40,134 nt of DNA from Phoronis australis. Taxonomy: Eukaryota > Phoronida > Phoronidae. Positions 36,980 through 40,134 of this stretch are shown here, in pieces. The notes under the pieces were generated by a model, which was not told where the DNA came from, made no database searches, and worked only from the letters and a program-made list of their open reading frames with translations. The position numbers and the translations under genes are program-made. Each line of letters starts with the position of its first letter. Positions within the stretch are counted from its first letter, which is position 1. The stretch is from contig NMRA01000988.1 in assembly GCA_002633005.1 (NCBI GenBank), positions 1-40,134 of the forward strand, given 5' to 3'.

Positions 36980-37400
36980 CCGCCATTTTACCATTCGCCG
37001 CAATGGTTAGTGGTCGAAACACTAGCGCTCCAAGCGGTGAATAATCAACACTTAGTTTGGCGCGCAGTCCGAACAATGTAAACGCTAATGAATTCATACT
37101 TTAATGACATTCAACGTGCAATAAAATTACTGTGTGATTGAAAATGGTTAGAATACATAAACTAACACCCACTTACAATAGAATGAGAAAGAAAATGTGT
37201 ATTTTAATCAATATTAAAGTGTATTTGTTTTTATTCTCTTGAAGCTCCCTTCAAAATTCTTCATGGTTTTGCTTCATGTTTGAGTTCTTAACACGGCAAT
37301 TATCGTTCCTTATAACAGTTCATACCTCCATGGACTACATTATTTGAATGATTGCCTCTGGGGGTTCAGAGGGGAATTCCCCCAGGTGCCAGCTAAGGGG
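36980..37400. other. 3' side of the P-like element, no recognised coding
   Basis: Contains the subterminal inverted block near 37022 and AT-rich sequence. No transposase remnant is visible. Confidence 0.5.
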
Positions 37401-37404
37401 GTTA

Positions 37405-37545
37405 CCAGGCAAAAACCGGCAGGTGGGCGCCAAATGGGTGTTGACCCCCTCCCAGGGAGGTTACATGGGAGGAGTGCTTAACAGGTAAAAACCAATAGGT
37501 ATGTATGCCACATGGGTGTTGAGCCCCTCCCATCGTCACACATTT
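37405..37545 (+). repeat. Two-copy tandem, ~77-bp unit
   Basis: AAAAACCGGCAGG, then GCGCCAAATGGGTGTTGA and CCCCTCCCA, recurs as AAAAACCAATAGGTATG, GCCACATGGGTGTTGA and GCCCCTCCCA, with GTTA/CTTA-ACAGG between them. Noncoding. Confidence 0.75.
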
Positions 37546-37559
37546 TGGTTGCTGCCCTG

Positions 37560-38465
37560 ACCATTGACAAACATGTTGCTCCCAGCTCACTGCTGGTTTC
37601 ATCTCCACCCAACAATTTCGCATGTGTTCCCTATTCAAGGCATGAGGCTACTGGCAATGCAGACAATTGTTTTGTGCAGTGGGTGTTACATAAGTGAGAA
37701 GAAGAAAGCAAGGCAATTCATCACTACCACAAAATCGTAATACAATTTTAGAACATTCCAACATTTCTTAGAAATGCCAGTATAGGGCTCAATCCCACTC
37801 TCCCACTCACCAACAGTTACAAGTCAATTGCTAATCTGTAGAATAGCTCACAACGTACCAAATGAAGTAACATTGAGTATATCATCACTCATAACTAGTC
37901 AAAGTTCAAAATATCATGACAAAAAATTAAGAGGTACTAAACAGCAATCAAAATATTCACTACCCACATAACTTCATACATAATTGAATTAAAAGGACTT
38001 GGATGATAAAACCAAAATTTCATTTTATATACCAACTGTTCCTATTAGTAAATATTTCAGGTAAGTTAAAGCCAGACCACAAGATCATATCTGATACCTA
38101 TCCTTAAATTAATAACAATCTCCACAAACGTACAAAACAGGCAACACATACACCAACCAATACAACAAGAAAATCTGACCAACCTTGTCACTCTCTATTA
38201 ATTCACTAGCAAACAACAGCACTTTTCGCCAAAGAAATGTGATATAAATAAAACTGAAAACTCACAGAGGTGTTTGTCACCCAGAAGCAAAATGATACGG
38301 ATAGCTTTGGTTTAACAAAATTTCAACCCACCACTCAGACTCTGAATGATCCATCAGTTTCACTTTGACTCTCTCCAAATCACAGGCTAACCATTCATAT
38401 TATGTTTCAATCTGATCAACCTTAGTAAAATATGAAAACCAGATTTTGCGGACTAATTGTCCTTT
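37560..38465. other. Interior of the P-like element, noncoding
   Basis: AT-rich sequence. Downstream parts of a P-type transposase should lie here on the minus strand, but I see none, so they were deleted or replaced. Confidence 0.5.
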
Positions 38466-38550
38466 CTACACGTGAAGTTCCAGTACTTGCTTTGTGAGAC
38501 GATAATCAGAAATGCAAAAAAGCCTATTCCAGAGCTGTAATATAATTTCC
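38466..38550 (-). mobile_element. Small LINE C-terminal fragment joined to the THAP frame
   Basis: Minus-strand codons read EIILQLWNRLFCISDYRLTK then QVLELHV and stop. The LWN-L...RL-K-V pattern matches the post-RT region of the LINE class at 24.9-25.1 kb, where WNKL-like and KKVF-like codons occur in broken frames. The frame is continuous with the THAP exon before it, so a spliced transcript would read straight into it. The fragment is short, so this is a family-level match only. Confidence 0.6.
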
Positions 38551-39465
38551 GGAGAACTTTTTGACCTTGACATCTTCATTTTTGGTAGATTCGGGACATC
38601 AAATATTGTTCGGGCACTGCAGTCAATACCAGCTTGTTCTTCATTCATGAACATGGACTCCTCGAAGTGATGAGAGCATAACTTGCGGTTCTTGGACAAA
38701 TAGGTTGCAACTCTATTCATATGGTCAGCTCCCAGCGCTTGCACCTGAACAGAAATCAATGACTGAGAGACTCAGAAACAAAGCTCATACTCACTAGGTT
38801 CACAGAAGACTGCTAGCTTACACTAAAGTACACTGCACTACAGAATTCCTGTCGTACTGTGACACATAGAATTAAGTTTTCAATGACGCACTACTTAACT
38901 TAATTGGTCCAACTGGCACATTAAAATTATGTTCGTATTTTTCACCTTTTCACCGAGACCCACAGATTCGCTAACTTGACTCATGACAGACTTAGTGGCC
39001 CTGTGGCTGTGATTGTGTCATGGCTGTGTCACCAGTCATATTACTCATGGCCATCATGGGCATGGGTATGTTTTCCTAAAATTGTCCCTGCGATCGTACG
39101 GGTGACATTTTGATTTGGAATTGATGGACTGCAAGTATCCAAAAAGCTGACGATCACATCGTACGTTCACCATAGTCCTTCCGCCGGCAGCCCGGTTGTA
39201 CAGTAGGCCTAGCCTACACTGCAGACAACAGAGCAGTGGCAACGGGACTGTGATCGACTTGTCTAACAACCGTGAACAGAACACACAAACTGAAAGCCAA
39301 TGTATCATTTTATTGATTAACAGATAATCCTTACCTTTCTGGATCCCTAGGAAACCTAAAAAATGACACGTCTTGGGTTTTCGTGGATGAATTCACGAAA
39401 TTTATCGCACTGCAAAATGCGTCCTTCCCCGTTGTTTTGGCGCTTCCTTGTTGACAGTTGCTTGT
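38551..39465 (-). pseudogene. THAP zinc-finger domain, two exons, decayed
   Basis: Exon 1 (39465-39335) encodes DAFCSAINFVNSSTKTQDVS then FFRFPRDPER, ending at a GTAAGG donor within the Arg codon. Exon 2 starts at 38744 after TTCTGTTCAG and continues CKRWELTI; the THAP tryptophan is intact. A TGA follows at 38717-38719, and the domain resumes one frame over: YLSKNRKLCSHHFEESMFMN, then ARTIFDVPNLP in place of the usual AVPT box. THAP is a C2CH DNA-binding finger. The first Cys (39412-39414) and the C-x2-H pair (38676-38678, 38667-38669) remain, but the second Cys is Phe (TTC, 39397-39399). No ATG is found before a TGA at 39466-39468. It is therefore a pseudogene, probably the transposase N-terminus of the surrounding element. 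Confidence 0.87.
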
Positions 39466-39510
39466 TCACCACTTGGCGGCGCTAGTAGTAGCGGTAACGG
39501 CGAACTCACA

Positions 39511-39541
39511 AGTGAACTCTCCTATACTACTACACTCCTTG
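39511..39541 (-). repeat. Right 31-bp terminal inverted repeat of the P-like element
   Basis: Read on the minus strand it starts CAAGGAGTGTAGTAGTATAG. It matches 36949-36979 at 29 of 31 positions; the two differences lie in the GTAC-GAG / GTAG-TAG segment. Confidence 0.93.
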
Positions 39542-40134
39542 GTAACACTGTGAATTGAGCTCTGTTGAACCATACACTATAGACCTCATACAGGCCGGGT
39601 ATGAGTTGTGTTAGTCACCTCGTCATGAAACTTATATCGCAGAGCCAACGATCGACGGCCAGGGTGCATGCAAAATCTGGGAGACACTCACCCTGCCCGT
39701 TGCCAGTCGTTTATGGGAAGAACAATATAATAAACGTCATTTTCTAGCATTACTCTGCGCCTTCTGAGTTGTGTAACAAAGAAAGTCTGTCGTCGTTTTG
39801 AAAACAGTACGCTCGTGACACGCGCTCGCGCCGTACTAAAATTCTGCGACTACTTTTGGGACAGCTTTGCAGCAGTAAAGTTTGTTCTAAATTCGGTTTG
39901 CTGGTCTAATACATGCTAAGGGCTTTTCCAGCAAAATCTGTATGGGAGGGGGAAGGCACTTTTAATTCGTACCCACCGCCCATATTTTTCATTTATTTCT
40001 CCAACCCATGACCCATAATTTTTTAATTATTTTTAATAGGTTAAAATATAAAATCCAACACTTGCAAACAAATTGCCTCCAGGAGGACCTGTTAAGAACT
40101 TAGATGATTGACAGACAAGAACTAGTTGTCTTGT
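39542..40134. other. Flank beyond the P-like element, no recognised gene
   Basis: It starts with the target duplication (GTAACAC, 39542-39548). The rest has only short chance frames and a CpG-rich patch around 39815-39835. Confidence 0.55.

Larger units (their letters stand above)
36949..39541 (-). mobile_element. P-element-like THAP transposon, decayed, with 31-bp TIRs
   Basis: The left end 36949-36979 and right end 39511-39541 are 31-bp inverted repeats (CAAGGAGTGTA..., 29 of 31 matching). Target duplication GTAACAC/GGTAACAC flanks them. Subterminal sequence also matches in inverted form (ACTAGCGCTCCAAGCGGTGAA near 37022 against ACTAGCGCCGCCAAGTGGTG near 39486). A THAP pseudogene on the minus strand begins about 45 bp inside the right end. 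THAP plus an ~8-bp duplication and 31-bp ends is the architecture of P-superfamily transposons. No RNase-H-like or GTP-binding transposase parts are recognised in 36980-38465. A hAT element is the main alternative. Confidence 0.8.

Noticed and set aside
37402-37638. 78-codon minus-strand frame with repeated segments
   Set aside because: It is produced by the two-copy GC-rich tandem repeat; no domain.
39054-39308. 84-codon minus-strand frame between the two THAP exons
   Set aside because: It falls in the inferred THAP intron and lacks the THAP motifs, which are in the flanking exons.

Overview
The window looks like nuclear DNA of an animal, most likely an invertebrate deuterostome (acorn worm, lancelet or similar). 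The species is not established. The evidence is a complete intron-containing cytoplasmic-type actin gene with a CArG/TATA promoter, a second actin gene cut by an assembly gap, long AT-rich noncoding stretches, and decayed animal-type transposons (an APE-type LINE, a Penelope-like element and a THAP-domain DNA transposon). There is no bacterial-style gene packing. Most short open frames are chance.

Layout. 1-3420: actin gene 1 with promoter, four coding exons and 3' UTR. 3841-4891: two copies of a ~525-bp sequence on either side of a single N (4367), probably an assembly or haplotype artefact. 4892-8743: no recognisable gene. 8744-9085: a MITE with ~30-bp inverted ends, followed by a tRNA-like B box. 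10780: a second N, directly followed by the last two exons of actin gene 2 (to 11638). 12121-12318 (-): one unidentified candidate exon. 14802-15090: ~85-bp tandem repeat. 15560-16800 and 18318-19530: a diverged ~1.2-kb direct duplication. 20547-20652: a perfect 22-bp palindrome beside a tRNA-like sequence. 21193-21343: a long foldback.

21440-25790 holds a broken LINE whose linker is split by a ~1.5-kb insert. 26411-27060 holds a Penelope-like RT remnant. 28891-32705 is a 3.8-kb composite with ~50-bp inverted ends and two inverted arrays of ~81-bp repeats. About 500 bp of it is shared with the insert inside the LINE. 36949-39541 is a P-element-like transposon with 31-bp inverted ends, a 7-8-bp target duplication and a decayed two-exon THAP pseudogene; a small LINE piece is fused to that pseudogene.

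Only the actin genes look functional. Everything after about 12 kb is mainly transposon and repeat debris. The strongest candidates for something undescribed are the P-like THAP element and the foldback composite, whose repeats carry CTCF-like cores.
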